Source: Sporothrix humicola
Taxonomy: Eukaryota > Ascomycota > Sordariomycetes > Ophiostomatales > Ophiostomataceae
Reading direction: 5' to 3'
Length of the DNA stretch: 64,000 nucleotides
NCBI GenBank assembly: GCA_021396245.1
Contig: WNYE01000022.1
Span: 372,001-436,000, forward strand
The stretch's first letter is position 1. Each line of letters opens with the position of its first letter. Shown here in pieces: positions 11,724 through 23,886 of this stretch. The notes beneath the pieces are model-generated. The model worked only from the letters and a program-made list of their open reading frames with translations, was not told where the DNA came from and searched no databases. The position numbers were made by a program, and so were the translations under genes.

Positions 11724-14459
11724 TTAGATGAGCTGCTGGAAAGCACGGTTAATGGGCGAGCGGATGTTGGGGACGTCCTTCCAGAAGTCGATGGTGGCAA
11801 CAGCGCGCTTGGAGATGCCCTCAGGGGTGAACTCGAACTTCTTGTAGACATCCTTGTACGGGCCAGAGGCACCGAAGCGGTTCAGACCAAACTGCTCGTG
11901 GGTGTAGCGCTCCCAGCCCATGGTGCTCATGACCTCAACGGACAGCGAGGGGATACCGTCGGGCAGGACGCTCAGGCGGTACTCCTTGGACTGGGCATCG
12001 AAGACCTCGAAGCAGGGCAGCGAAACGACACGGGCCTTGACGTTGTGGTTCTCGGCCAGGTACTTGACGGCGTCAACGCAGATTCCGACCTCGGAACCGG
12101 TCGAGACTAGGGTGACAGCGGCGTTCTTGTCCTCGTGGACAACGTAACCACCCTTGATGGCGTGCTCGATGGTCGAGTTCTCGAGCTGGGGCAGGTTCTG
12201 GCGCGACAGGGCCAGGATGCTGGGGGTGTGCTTGGAGGTCAGGGCGACGTAGTAAGCAGCGCTCGTCTCGTTGCCGTCAGCCGGGCGCCAGACCATGCAG
12301 TTGGGCAGGGCACGGAAGTGAGCCAGGGTCTCGATCGGCTGGTGGGTCGGGCCGTCCTCACCCAGACCAATGGAGTCGTGGGTGGCGACCCAGATGACGC
12401 GGACCTGCGATAGGGCCGACAGACGGACGGCACCGGCAGCGTACGAGACGAAGTTCAGGAAGGTACCACCGTAGGGGATCAGAGTACCATAGGCAGCGAG
12501 ACCGTTCATGATGGCACCCATACCGTGCTCACGGACACCGTAGCGGAGGTAGCGGCCAGAGTAGTCGCCCAGGCCCGTCGAGGGGGGCTGGAAGTCAACG
12601 GCACCCTTCCACCGGGTCAGGTTGGAGCCAGTCAGATCGGCGGAGCCACCAATCAGCTCGGGGATGGCCTCCTCGATCTTGCCGAGGACGATCTCAGACA
12701 GCTTGCGCGAAGCGACGGCAGCGTCGGAGGGGGTGTAGACGGGCAGGTTCTTCTCCCAGCCCTCAGGCAGGTCGCCCTTCAGGCGGCGGGCCAGGTCGGC
12801 GTGCTCAGCAGGGTACTTCTCAGCGTACTTGGCGAACAGAGAGTTCCACTCGTTCTCAGCGGCGGCACCCTCGGCGATCTTCTTGGCGGTCAGGTCGTAG
12901 ACGGCCTGGGGAACGGCGAAGCTCTCCTCGGGGTTGAAGCCGAACTTCTCCTTGAGCTGCTTGATGTCGTCGGCCTTGAGGGGCGAGCCGTGGACACCGT
13001 GGGTGCCCTGCTGCAGAGAACCGAAACCAATGATGGTGCGGAGCTTGATCAGGGTGGGCTTGTCCTTGACGTCCTGGGCAGCCTTGATGGCAGCGGCAAT
13101 GCCCTCGAGGTTGTGGTCGCCGTCAGCGACGACGATGACGTGCCAGCCGTACGACTCGTAGCGCTTGACAACGTCCTCAGTGAAGGCGCAGTTGGTGTCG
13201 CCGTCAATGGAGATGTGGTTGTCGTCGTAGACGGCAATCAGGTTGCCGAGCTGCAGGTGACCAGCCAGAGACGAGGCCTCGCTAGAAACACCCTCCATCA
13301 AGCAACCGTCACCCAGGAAGCAGTAGGTGTAGTTGTTGATCAGGTCGAAGCCGTCACGGTTGAAGGTGGCGGCGGTGTGAGCCTGGGCAATGGCCAGACC
13401 GACAGCGTTGCAGATACCCTGGCCGAGAGGGCCGGTGGTGACCTCAATGCCGGGGGTGTCATGGGCCTCGGGGTGGCCGGGGGTGATGCTGTCGACTTGC
13501 TATTGGGTGGTTAGACATGGTTCCTGGCCGAGCTCCTAGAGCTGAAGTTGGACGGCAAAACTTACGCGGAAAGCCTTCAGGTCATCAATGGTGAGGCCGA
13601 AGCCGTACAGGTGCAGCAGAGCATACTGGAGCATGCAGCCGTGGCCGTTCCTGTGAAGTGTGTATCAATATCAGAGCTGCTTGCGCCGGAAAGAGAGTCA
13701 TTGGGGATGCTTACGAGAGGACGAAGCGATCACGGTTCACCCAGTGAGGGTTCTTGGGGTTGAAGCGCATGAAGTTGTTCCAGAGAACCTGGGCGACCGG
13801 CGCCATGCCCCTGCACAAACATTTGGTTAGCCATGCCTTTCCCGAACAATTCCAAAACAATTCCTTATCGATTTCTGCAACGAGAATGTCCCGCGACGTG
13901 GCGAATGGAAGCCGACAGACAGACGAGGTAAACGATCTGCAGCTCCCTACCGAGCTTAAATCGGCCGATTTTTTTTGCTTCCTAGATCGGCCGAACCGGA
14001 CAACAGGACTGAACGGATTTAGCAACTTACATCGGGGCACCGGGGTGACCGGAGTTGGCATGAGCGGTAGCATCAGCCTGCAGAGTAGAAAATAATTGTT
14101 AATTGAACTGTTTTGGCAAAAGATCGCGAAGATCATGATGATGTCATGGTGAGGTAGGGCTGAGGGGCAGAGGAGGCGAAACGAGGAGGTCGAGGCAGGT
14201 AGGAAGCTGAAGCTGGACAATGGCCCTGTAGCAAGATCGGGGCGCCATTGGAAGCTGTCAAGCTTGACAGGCTGAAAGTGAAGCTCCCGGCAACCGAAAA
14301 ACGCATTTGGTTGCCAATGAGGCTGTGATAACGGGTTTTGGACGCGCCGGGTGAGAAGACAATGAGGGGGCGGGGCAGTGGCAGTTGTGTTGGAGTGCAA
14401 CTTACAGCCAGAATACGGATCGTGTTCACGGCCTGCTGGTCGACTTCGGAGAAACCCAT
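11724..14459 (-). CDS. tkt1: Transketolase
   Basis: Five exons: 14459-14406, 14077-14031, 13810-13715, 13650-13566 and 13499-11724, giving 685 aa, the normal length for the family. All introns are GT-AG (donors GTAAGT or GTAAGC) and the phases agree. Transketolase is a thiamine-diphosphate enzyme of the non-oxidative pentose phosphate pathway. It moves two-carbon units from xylulose 5-phosphate to ribose 5-phosphate or erythrose 4-phosphate in the cytosol. Seen in order: the substrate-channel motif ANSGHPGAPMGMAPVAQVLW across exons 2-3, NGHGCMLQY, the ThDP signature GDGCLMEGVSSEA near residue 157, DGDT, and the pyrimidine domain with REHGMGAIMNG, THDSIGLGEDGPTHQP and DRFGASGP-like NRFGASGP. 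Small early exons with a large last exon follow the usual fungal layout. Introns 1 (328 nt) and 2 (220 nt) are much longer than the other two, which are about 65 nt. Confidence 0.95.
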
Positions 14460-17400
14460 GATGGCGGTTTGTTTTGCAGGTTGTCAATTGGGGTTTGGAA
14501 GCTTGGGTATATGGGTTGGAGATGGGATGAAGAAGGGGAAAAGAGAAAAACAAGAAAAAGGGGGAAGAAGAAAAGGAAGAGAGAAAAGAGGAAAGAGGGA
14601 AAAGAAAGAGGGAGGAGGGAAAGCGGTAGGAGACGAGACGAGACAAGAAAAAACTTAAAACAGCAGGAAGGGACCCGAAGAAAATAAAATAAAAAAATAA
14701 TGCAATAATAGTTTTGCCTTCGTTTTACCTGGGAGGGAAAGCGCTGATGGACAAAACAAGAAGCAACCTGGTTGGGGTGGAGGGGGGCTGAGGGGGGAAA
14801 GAACCAGCGAGGGAAAACGCGCCTGGAGCAGGAAGCTACGACAGATGGACCTTACAACCTCAGTAACCTCCGATATCAATAGGCTATTGACACTGGATGT
14901 GGAATGGGGCCTGAGCGAGAATTACAACGGTTGAGGCAAGCAATGAGACACTAACCTGGGCGACGGCAACTGACTATGAACACACGACGCACGCAGCCAC
15001 GATGGTGGGTGGAAAAGCTGTAGGTTACCAAGGCCCGGCGGATATTACTCGTTTCCCTCCCACACTAATGGAACAAGATCGGAGAAGTAGCGATGAGACC
15101 CGGCGAGGAGGGGCAGTCGCCAATGCGCTTCTGTCATAAGTGGAAAGCTCTCGACTTCCCTACCACGGAGCACCTTTGTTGGGGGTGGGGCAGCGGGGTG
15201 GAGTGGCAGGTGCAGCTACTTTTTTTTTTTGTAATGTCTTGGGTTGCTCTTTGCAGTACCTCCGGGTTTATCTGCCCCTCGTTTTCCGCTGCCATAGTCG
15301 GTGCCCCTGCCCCTGCAACTGCCTTTTCGATTGCCTAATTTGTCGCGACTTACAAAGACTTACAATTTGCAACCAGGGGCAGCCATTCGTATCAAGAAAA
15401 ATGGCAGGCACGATGCGGTAAGCACCGATTGTAGAAAGACCTTTCTACGGAAGGTACAGGCCCCAGGTTTCGGCAGCAATGCCGGATGCGTTCCGTTTGT
15501 TCCTATCGCAGCAAGACCGATCACAGCCCATATACAAGTAGGATGCCTGGATGTGTATGACGAAAATCTCCAGTGCAGGGGCAAGCAAAGTGCGATACGA
15601 GCTGTAGATACTGGCTGTGTGGGCACCTTGTTGATCAACGAGTAATAATAGTGCTGCATTGGTATGTGCAGCTGTGGCAAATAGCAGCAAACGAGGACAA
15701 TCGGATGGTACTTACGAGTGATATCTTACACAGCACAAAACGAAAGGGACAATGCGTGAACTCGTTTTGAGGAGAAGTGGAGAGCTTCAGTGGCCGTTGC
15801 ATCTCGACCAGAGGCTCTCTGCAGGGAGCATGGTATCTCAGTCAGCGAGGCTTTGTTCGCCAAGTGTTATACGGCCGTTCTACGACATACACAGTAGAAA
15901 TGTGTCTCGTCTCGTTGGACGGGTTGAAGCTTGTGAAATTCTTGAAAATAAAGGGTGGTAAAAGAGCCAAAGCAAAAGCGAGATACATGATCGAAGACGG
16001 ATTGCCCCCGGCACGGGGCACCTTCCTCAGGCGAGGCTATCGTCAAGAGGGCAACGGACAACGAGGCAAGAGCGACCCTCAGCCAAAATTGAGAGAAATA
16101 AAACTCTAATGTCCACCCACCTTGCCAACGTGACGAAAGACCAAACAAATGATCATTGCACGTAATTGCCGCATGGGTGAGGCGGCTAGACCTGCTCGAG
16201 TCCTGCCATCGGAAACACCCTCAGACTGCCGCGCTTCGAATCGGTCACATCCCGAGCCATTCGAGGGACAAAAAAAGAGGCCCTGGCGTGCAGCAGCCTT
16301 TCGTTTCCCCTTGGCCTGTCCAGGCTGTCCCGTCCCTCTGGCACTTGCTCAAATGAAGGCGTGCGATTGGCGGGAAAAGCTAGCTCTTTGCTTTTGTTGG
16401 TGGTGGAGAAATGATTCTTTTCTTTTCCCTCGTTTTTCTCTTTGCTCATTTTGCCTAAAGTTTCTCTGACTTTTATTTTATGGGGACGCCACTGCCGATT
16501 TATGGAGGATTCCAGTAGGCGGGAGGGCGGGAATGCCTAGAACGGACAACCCGGCTCGGGGAGAGGCGGCAGCTGAGAGAAGGCGCGACTGCCCACGATG
16601 CACTGCTACAAAAATATCGCATACATTGCGAATAATTTACAGATATGCATTTCTTGCAACGCGAGGTCTTTAACGAGAGACCAGATGGCTGCGGGTTGTC
16701 GTATGGCGTAGATTGGCCTGGCCTATCAGTGTCTTAACGATAAGCTTAGGGGAACAAGTCAGGGCGAACTGCCCAAATAAGTCACTTCGCTGTAACAGAA
16801 TAACATCGTGGCGTTTTGACACGTTCTAGGGCCTTTTTGGTGTTTAGCATCAAGATTGTTATGTAATCACATACGATGTACCTTTACTATTAAACAAAAA
16901 ATCATGCATGGCATTAAACCGCCTCACTACTGTTATTTTATGTAAGCCGGCCATTACACGAGGCGTATGAGGTGTTCGCGAGACGAGGCAGGGACCGATA
17001 GAGCGTAAAGTCCACAATGGCCATATCTATGTAAGACTATCCGAGCCCCATCTGCCACATGGCGACACTGTTTCTCTCGCTTGGGAGTGGGCTATATTGA
17101 AGGTGAAAGTCGTATTTGGGGTATGTCACAGCAGGCGCGGAAGAAGTAGTTGGCCGCGGAGTCGTTCTTTCCTCGAAGGTTGAAGAGACCATCCCACCGC
17201 CTCACCCCGCACCTTCCGTGCACGGGGCGCAACTGGGTATGAGCACTGTATGGCAGACTATCACTTGGAAGGAGCAGAACACTATCACAGAAGAATGGGG
17301 AAGAAAAATATTGACCAAAGCAAAATGGAAAGAGCGCGGAGAAGGCAGGAAGGAACGGATGAACAGGAGAGTAGCATCATGTTCGATATAAACAGCCCCA

Positions 17401-17941
17401 GGATGCCAGACATCACTTTGCAAGTGCTACTGGGGAGCCGAACCAGACAGGCGGACACATCTGAGCCACCGTTGGAAGGCAGATATCCGGTGAACATTAC
17501 CAGTGCAAGATAATATTATTATCGGTTGGAGGCAGAGGGGTACAAGGCTGAGAAAAAAACATACTTGACAACCGACAGCCTTGCACGGCCACTAAATTTA
17601 GCGTCGGGGACCATGTACTCAGTTGACCAGCGAGGAGAAACAAAAAAATATGTGTATCAAATCATAAGTCATGGCAAATTTTCTTTTGTCATCGAAAGTT
17701 TAATGGCTCCTAGGTACCTGTATATTCTCCATGTCGAGAAAGTTAGGCTAGTTCTTTCCTGTCATAAGATCGATGTGATGTTGGGAAGGTGCTTTTGGTG
17801 ACATAAAGCAAGTGTGTGGATTACCTAATTTTTATCCCACCATCCAAAAATTCACTTCCCTCGATATATGTCAACTCACGACACATCAACTTACGACAAC
17901 GAGAAACCTCTTACACACCACGAAATTTCACCAAACCGGAC
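14460..17941. other. 3.5-kb divergent interval without a recognised gene
   Basis: The interval lies between the starts of transketolase (leftward) and the rRNA methyltransferase (rightward). The first 250 bp are purine-rich (GGGAAAAGAGAAAAAC type), which is a CT-rich leader on the transketolase strand. Elsewhere only short open frames occur, none resembling a protein. The part at 16,600-17,100 is more AT-rich. I see no tRNA, 5S RNA or transposon feature. Confidence 0.55.
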
Positions 17942-19192
17942 ATGCTATATGCATCGTCGTCAAAAGCAAAGAAGATGCCCAGGCTCCGTGGAACAAATTC
18001 TGCGGGCAGCGCCAAGAACTCCAAACTTGCTGCCCACAAGCCGCCAGCCTTGAAGCAGGGACCAAAAGGAAGCTCTGCCTCCAAGGCCAATACTGCCGAT
18101 GCTGCAAAGAAGCTGCCGACTGACTATCAGCAAAAAGCTCTCTCACACTGTCTCCAGCAGGGTCTTTTGGATGTGTTCCGCCGGGCACTCGCGCCGGCAC
18201 TGGCCTCGCCCAATCTCGATAAGGCATTGCAGGCCGTGAAGCAAGCTCTGTTTGAACGGGATTTTGCAGGAGCCTTTGGAACGGTTGATAATGTGCCAAA
18301 AACGGACGAGCAGACATGTCCAGAAACCGGGTCGGAACCCAAGACCGACGACCCCGTCGACGAAATTACCAAGGCTTTGCCCAAAAGTGTGTCGTTCGCC
18401 ATGGATTCGCCATCATCCGAGGTCATTCCGCCACTCGACGCATATGCTGCCCGCTGGAGCCCAACGCGAGCACTTTGCTATGCGTCGGTTCTTGCCAGCC
18501 CCGTGGTGCAGGAGCACTGGAGCCGAGAACAAAATTCGGAGGACAAGAAGGCCCTTCGAATGGTCGCCATTGGTGGCGGCGCTGCAGAAATTGTGGCTTT
18601 CGGTGCCATGTTGACAAACGGCGAGGCTGCCTCTGACCGAGCTGGCGATATCGTCCTTGTCGATTCTGGTCCATGGGCAAGCGTGGTTGACCGGCTGCGC
18701 TCGTCCATGGTCGAAGTGCGCTCAGAGGGGCGTGTTCCTGCTTTGGTTGAGCCTGCAAATCGGTTCGGCGTGGATGTTCGCCAACGAGACATCCTCAAAG
18801 TGGATGACGAAGAGATGGGCAAGTTGATCGGTGGAAGCGACGCTGCAGTGACCACCTTGATCACGTTGTTCTTTACCCTCAACGAGCTCTTCACTGCTGG
18901 AGGGCTGGGCGCTGCCGCTACCTTTTTGCTGCGGTTGACGGCTGCCTCGCCTCCTGGCACTGTTTTGCTCGTCGTCGATAGTCCTGGCAGCTATGCAGAG
19001 ATGGCTGTTGGAGCCCAAGCTCGCAAGTACCCCATGCGGTGGCTCTTGGACAAGTTCCTACTCCAGGACGCTGAGGCATGGACAAAGGTGCATGAAGACG
19101 AGTCCATTTGGTACCGACTATCGGCATCACTTTCATACCCCATCCGCCTCGAGGACATGCGGTATCAAATGCATCTCTATGTGCGGAAATGA
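17942..19192 (+). CDS. bmt6: 25S rRNA (uridine-N3) methyltransferase, BMT6-like
   Basis: Intronless, 416 aa from the first in-frame ATG at 17942. The second ATG at 17975 (MPRLRGTNSAG) has an equally good context and would give 405 aa. A short Lys/Ala/Ser-rich basic N-terminus, typical of nucleolar proteins, is followed by a helical segment (LPTDYQQKALSHCLQQGLLD). The Rossmann-like SAM-binding core follows, with LRMVAIGGGAAEIVAFGAML as motif I and DIVLVDSGPW after it. It continues with conserved ITLFFTLNELF and VLLVVDSPGSY, then WYRLS and LRYQMHLYVRK-like ends. The layout matches yeast Bmt6, which methylates U2843 of 25S rRNA in the nucleolus. Its stop lies only 94 bp from the stop of the converging Sac-domain gene, so their 3' UTRs should overlap. 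Confidence 0.8.
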   Translation: MLYASSSKAKKMPRLRGTNSAGSAKNSKLAAHKPPALKQGPKGSSASKANTADAAKKLPTDYQQKALSHCLQQGLLDVFRRALAPALASPNLDKALQAVKQALFERDFAGAFGTVDNVPKTDEQTCPETGSEPKTDDPVDEITKALPKSVSFAMDSPSSEVIPPLDAYAARWSPTRALCYASVLASPVVQEHWSREQNSEDKKALRMVAIGGGAAEIVAFGAMLTNGEAASDRAGDIVLVDSGPWASVVDRLRSSMVEVRSEGRVPALVEPANRFGVDVRQRDILKVDDEEMGKLIGGSDAAVTTLITLFFTLNELFTAGGLGAAATFLLRLTAASPPGTVLLVVDSPGSYAEMAVGAQARKYPMRWLLDKFLLQDAEAWTKVHEDESIWYRLSASLSYPIRLEDMRYQMHLYVRK

Positions 19193-19286
19193 AATCTCAA
19201 CAGGATGACTTGAAAGGTGGAAGATATATTCATAAAGGGTAACCAAAAATTATTAGATGCGTATGCCTGCGTTGTCTATTATATCA

Positions 19287-22200
19287 TTATGCCCACACCA
19301 GCTTCTTCAGCGAATGTCCCAGGTGCCCCAGAAGCCCTGTGCTCTTTCGCGCCTCTGCAAGAGACACAATATCGCCCTTGGCAATAATGCTCTTGCGCTC
19401 TACACCCGCCGCAATGGGACGGCTCATCTGCACCAGCCGCTCAATCTCGGCCGCAATCGACACAACCTGGTCCTTCTCTGTCCGCTTAACGACGTTATCG
19501 CTGGCTGCTGTTGTTGCGGACGGCGCTAGAGACGACTCGGAATAAAGGGCCTTGAAGGCAAGGCGCTTCACCGGTGGCGATGAGGGGCGGATGTTCAAGA
19601 AACTCGCAATGCTGGTCGACAGTGCCTCGGCAGCTGACGGTGGGTGCTCTGCTGTGTTGCCTGCAGTGCCCTCGCCGAGGTGCATGCTGGACAGCGACCG
19701 CGTGTTGATCCGCATAATATCGTCTCGTCCAGGTCGATACCATACAACAAAACCGACGTTGCGCTCCTCATCCATCTGCATCGGCGAGACTGTCGACACA
19801 ATATATGTGCCGATCGTGATCTTATCAATGTGGCTCAGTTCCACACGCTCAAACGACGACAGTTTGTCCAGGTTCCAGTCGAAGCGGCATAGATACAGCG
19901 CCGCGTCTGTCACCAGAAGAACAACTTCTTCAAAGGGCGGCGCCACCAGGCTGATATCGGCGTCGTGTGGCGCGATCAGTGTCCATCCGCCGATAAACTC
20001 CTCCGATTCGTCGGCAACGACGCGACGCTGGCATAGGTCGACTGCCTGTTCTCGCATCTTTTGCATCGACATGGCCGGGTCCTTTGTCATCATGTTGGCC
20101 TCGAATTCGTCAAAGATCTTATCCGTCACATTGCCGAGCAAGAAATCGATTGTTGTCTGCAAGAAGAAATCGTTCACAACTCTGCGATCATGGTTAGAGA
20201 TTAAAAATTTAAGAGAAGAAACACACCAACACCTATAATAATACATACCCGTTGAAAAAGCGTGTTAGTGATAGACCAGCATCTGTGAGGGCGCCGCGGT
20301 AGTCTCGTTTCCTTGTCCGTGTGTAGTCGCCTTTCATGGCTGCTGTTGAGGCGTACTGTTTAGACACAGCATCGCCGTTGTCGGCCCAAAGATTGTTAAA
20401 CCAGGAGTTTTCTTGGTCACGTTGAGCTGCCATATCAAAGCCCTGCTCCTTGAGTTGTGCGTCGAGCATGAACTTGGCAAAGGAACTCTGGCAGACATTC
20501 GTGCGGTCAAGACAGTCCATGCAGTTGGTGCGGAGAACGCCCTTTTGCTTCTGCACAAGGCTTCTTGGGCCATAGCTTCCTGTACTGCTTGCAATGGTGC
20601 CTACAGGGCTGCTGGTACCGTCGGTCTCGGCGTCCGCTCCGGTCTCTTCGACGGTGCTGCCCATCTCCTCGATCTTTTTGCTGAGACGACCCATGAGCAG
20701 TGATACATTCTCAAATTTCATACCCTTGCAAGCATGGTGGAAATCGAACCACTCGAACGGTATTGTTATCTCACCGGGTGTGCTGGTTGCCTCGTCATTG
20801 TATCTCTGCACACTCCTCTCAAATTGTGTCCCCAGAGCAGATTCAACACCGTGTTTTTCAACCAGGTTGACAACCTGTAGGCTGCCGTACTCACGCCGCA
20901 GGCCATCAAAATGATTCTTCAGGGCACCGTAGTTGAGTTCAAGTGAGTGCTGGATGACCGGAACAGGTTTTAGAGAGAAAGGAGACTGTGTCCAGAAAAG
21001 AGGAATGCTGCCACGGACTTGTACAAACGAGTAAGTTTTGCTCAGAGGATGCGTCGGGAGAAGCTGTGACTCGGCCATCTGGTTGACAACAGAGGGAGAG
21101 AGGATTTGCTCCGTCTCAACAGCATTAGCGACATTGCCGTCCTCGTCCACGCCACGGCGCAAGTATCGAAGACCTGCCCGTCTGACGGACCGGCGCGAGA
21201 TTAGTGTCACATCAAACTGCTTCTCTGAAGGTCGTCGCTCAACCTCGAAAGATGATCGCGCACTAGCAGACTGCAGTGGCGAGGAAGGCCCCGTGCTGCG
21301 GTATGCAAAGTTGCTCAGCTCGACAGAATCCTTGGCAACCTCATCCACTTGCGGCGGATTGCTGTCAACAAAGAACGAGCGCTGGCCAACAAAGCCTTGC
21401 ATTAGAGGGAGAGACAGAGCATCTGCCCCAGCGTCGATGAAAGGCTGCATGGCATGGTGGTTCCAGAAGAACACAGGATCCACCAGCTTGTGTAGAGGAA
21501 GGTCATTCCACCGTGTCTTTGGCTGCTTGGCCACACTGCGAGTGATGTCGTAATCGTAGGAAAAGTAAAACGACCTTGACGCCCCAAACAGCATCTGCGT
21601 TGTGCGCAGTAATTTTGGCAGCAAGCTGACAACTGCACTGTCTTCCGTGTGACTATGGTCGCCAGGCTGTAATGGAGGAGTGGATGAAGCCGTATCCACG
21701 ACCACATCATCTGTAGCGGGCGGGCTGTTGTCTGCTGTGTTGCTATCAGATGAAGTGGTAGCAGCAGCTGTGCCGGGTGGTGATGGCTCAGCTAGCGGCG
21801 ACTTGGTAGTATTTTCGGTGGCCGGCGTGTCTGTGACTGCTTCTTCATCCACGTCCACAGGCCTTTTATTGGCAGTAAGTCCCATCAGTCGCTTCTGTTC
21901 CTGCAGCCACCCGCTGCGACTAAACCACCGTTGGGCAAACCGGCCATAGCTTCCTCTCCGGGAGATGACGTCTTCGGCGATGCTCGGGGTGGGCTTGTGG
22001 CCCTTGGCGGGGATCGTCAACTTCGCCGCATTCTCTTTGCCGGCTTCGTCTTTTGAAGGGAGACCTTCGCCCATATCGTCTACCCAGACTGAGCCTTCTA
22101 TATCTTCATCGCCGCCATGGTGGCTGTTGTTGTCGCTCTCGCTCCCGCTTTCTTCGTCGGTGATGTAGCTTGGAGGACGTTCCTTCAACTGCTCGATTGT

Positions 22201-22623
22201 GCTTTCTATTGACCCTTTGGCTTCTCCATACGAAGCACACGGCGTTAAAGCAACTTCGGTGATCACATATACGGGGCTTCCGCGGATCGTTGCGACCTGT
22301 TGGCGCTTGGTAATGGAGACGAGGTAGCTGAACTTGGAGACGAGGATAAGACCTGATAAGACGGGTGGTTAGAATAAGGCCATTCAAAGGCGCAATGTAG
22401 AGAAGTTCACCATATGCTTACCAACAATGCCGAACGCCTCAAAGCTTGGGGTGGGTTTCGAAGACTCGGCTGCAAGATCTCTGGAAGTGGAAGAGAGGGC
22501 TGCATCGCCGTAGCGGATCTTGACTGACGGAGCTGGTCGTTGGTCCTTCTTAGAGGAAAGTGGGTGCAGAATGAGGCCGTCAACTGCGGCGCAGATCAGA
22601 ACCTTCCGGGCGAGGCCGGGCAT
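19287..22623 (-). CDS. Sac-domain phosphoinositide phosphatase with hSac2 domain
   Basis: Three exons: 22623-22422, 22352-20249 and 20181-19287, giving 1066 aa. Introns are 69 and 67 nt (donors GTAAGC and GTATGT). The ATG at 22623 gives MPGLARKVLICAAVDGLILH, a typical start. The Sac domain begins with FEAFGIVGLILVSKFSYLV and VYVITEVALTPC. The catalytic motif RTNCMDCLDRTN lies at residues 675-686, with C678 and R684 forming the CX5R phosphatase core. An acidic Ser-rich insert separates the first Sac segment from the rest. The last exon carries a hSac2-type domain (about 785-895) as in human Sac2/INPP5F, a 4-phosphatase of early endosomes. So it probably removes phosphate from PI(4)P-type lipids on endomembranes; the exact substrate is inference. 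The C-terminal 100 residues are low complexity followed by a short helix ending KKLVWA. Confidence 0.85.
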
Positions 22624-23886
22624 GGTGATAGGGAGGGCAGCGAGCCCTGTCCGGGTGGACTGTTGTTGAAACGGCGGAGCTGCGTTAAGATCTGTATTCA
22701 CATGGGCGGGACTGGGCGCGTTTCTTACAACGCCCAGGTTTGATGAGAAGGGATGAAGATGCAAATAGTGCGAGGTTGCGAATCTGAGGAGTTTTTATGA
22801 AGATGTTCCTACTCTTTAAGAATCAGCTCAGAACTGGCAAGAGCGAAGCGCCCACTCGGGACAAAATGATGAGGTCAGGAGCGCGATGTCGGTCGCTGTT
22901 TCTGTTTTTGTGTTGGGCCTGCCGCGGTGTCTCGGCTAGCGGGGCACGCGGCAGGTACCAGGGCGGTCATAGGCCTGTAACTACCCCTGACACACAGCTG
23001 AACACGACTCGCCCGAGGCCGAGAGCCACTAGAAAATGACGTACCTGAGAGAAACACTTTGGAAACACAATACTCTGCACCTTCCAATCGAGCCGACAAG
23101 ATGAGACCAAAGAGTGGAATGTGAGAAGGAGCAAAGGGACAATGACCAGTCTTCTTCTTCAAGACGAAATATTCAATGACATAGAGAAAGAGGCAAGAAA
23201 AGGAAAGAACACAGGCTGTGAAAAATCAATCCTTCTACGACGTAAGATATTTCTCATTATCAACGTCCTCTCAGTTTAATTCCTCAGCGGGAAACTTTCG
23301 CCTGCCAAATACACCATTATGATTGCGACGCAAGCAAGCGTCATGCTGCTGCAATGCCACTGCAGCTGCTGTAGCGGACTTCTTGGTTGACACCCACGTG
23401 CAGACGGAAAGTTGCTTTCGCGATTGCCCGCTGTAATAAAAGTGGATCCTCTGATGTCGCTCCCTATCTTGGTTGTTGCAGCTTCAGGCAGCCGCGGACT
23501 GCGAAATCGTTTTTCCGCGTGTCTGGCCGGTAGCTAGTGCCAGTGGCTCCCTCCCCTTTCCGCAATCAACCACTCACAGTGGAAAACACCTCGCCAACCG
23601 AAAAGGCCTCGTTTCCTGGCTTCTCTCTTCCTCTCTCCCCCATTTCCCACTGCATCACTCTGCATCCTTCCATCGCCAACGCACCACCGCCATCGGCTCT
23701 ACCATCAACCACAGCTCACCAACACATCTATCGACCGCTTCGACAGCTCCAGCCGCCTTTCTTTCGACTTTTCGCGCCGTCCATCCCGAATCGCCCCCTT
23801 GATTCGAACAGCTCTTTCAGCACTCCTTTCCAGCTCGTCCTTCTGCCTACACCCTTTCCCTGCTCTTCCAACTCACAACCGCCATC
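22624..23886. other. Divergent promoter between Sac phosphatase and VMA3
   Basis: This 1.26-kb interval has a CT-rich, ATG-poor leader from about 23,590 to 23,886 directly before VMA3. No gene is seen; short frames are shadows. Confidence 0.6.

Noticed and set aside
12525..13514. 329-codon open frame opposite transketolase
   Set aside because: Same cause: GC-rich third positions of transketolase keep the opposite frame free of stops.
16225..16260. tRNA B-box-like sequence GCTTCGAATCGG
   Set aside because: No matching A box, acceptor stem or anticodon stem can be drawn around it.
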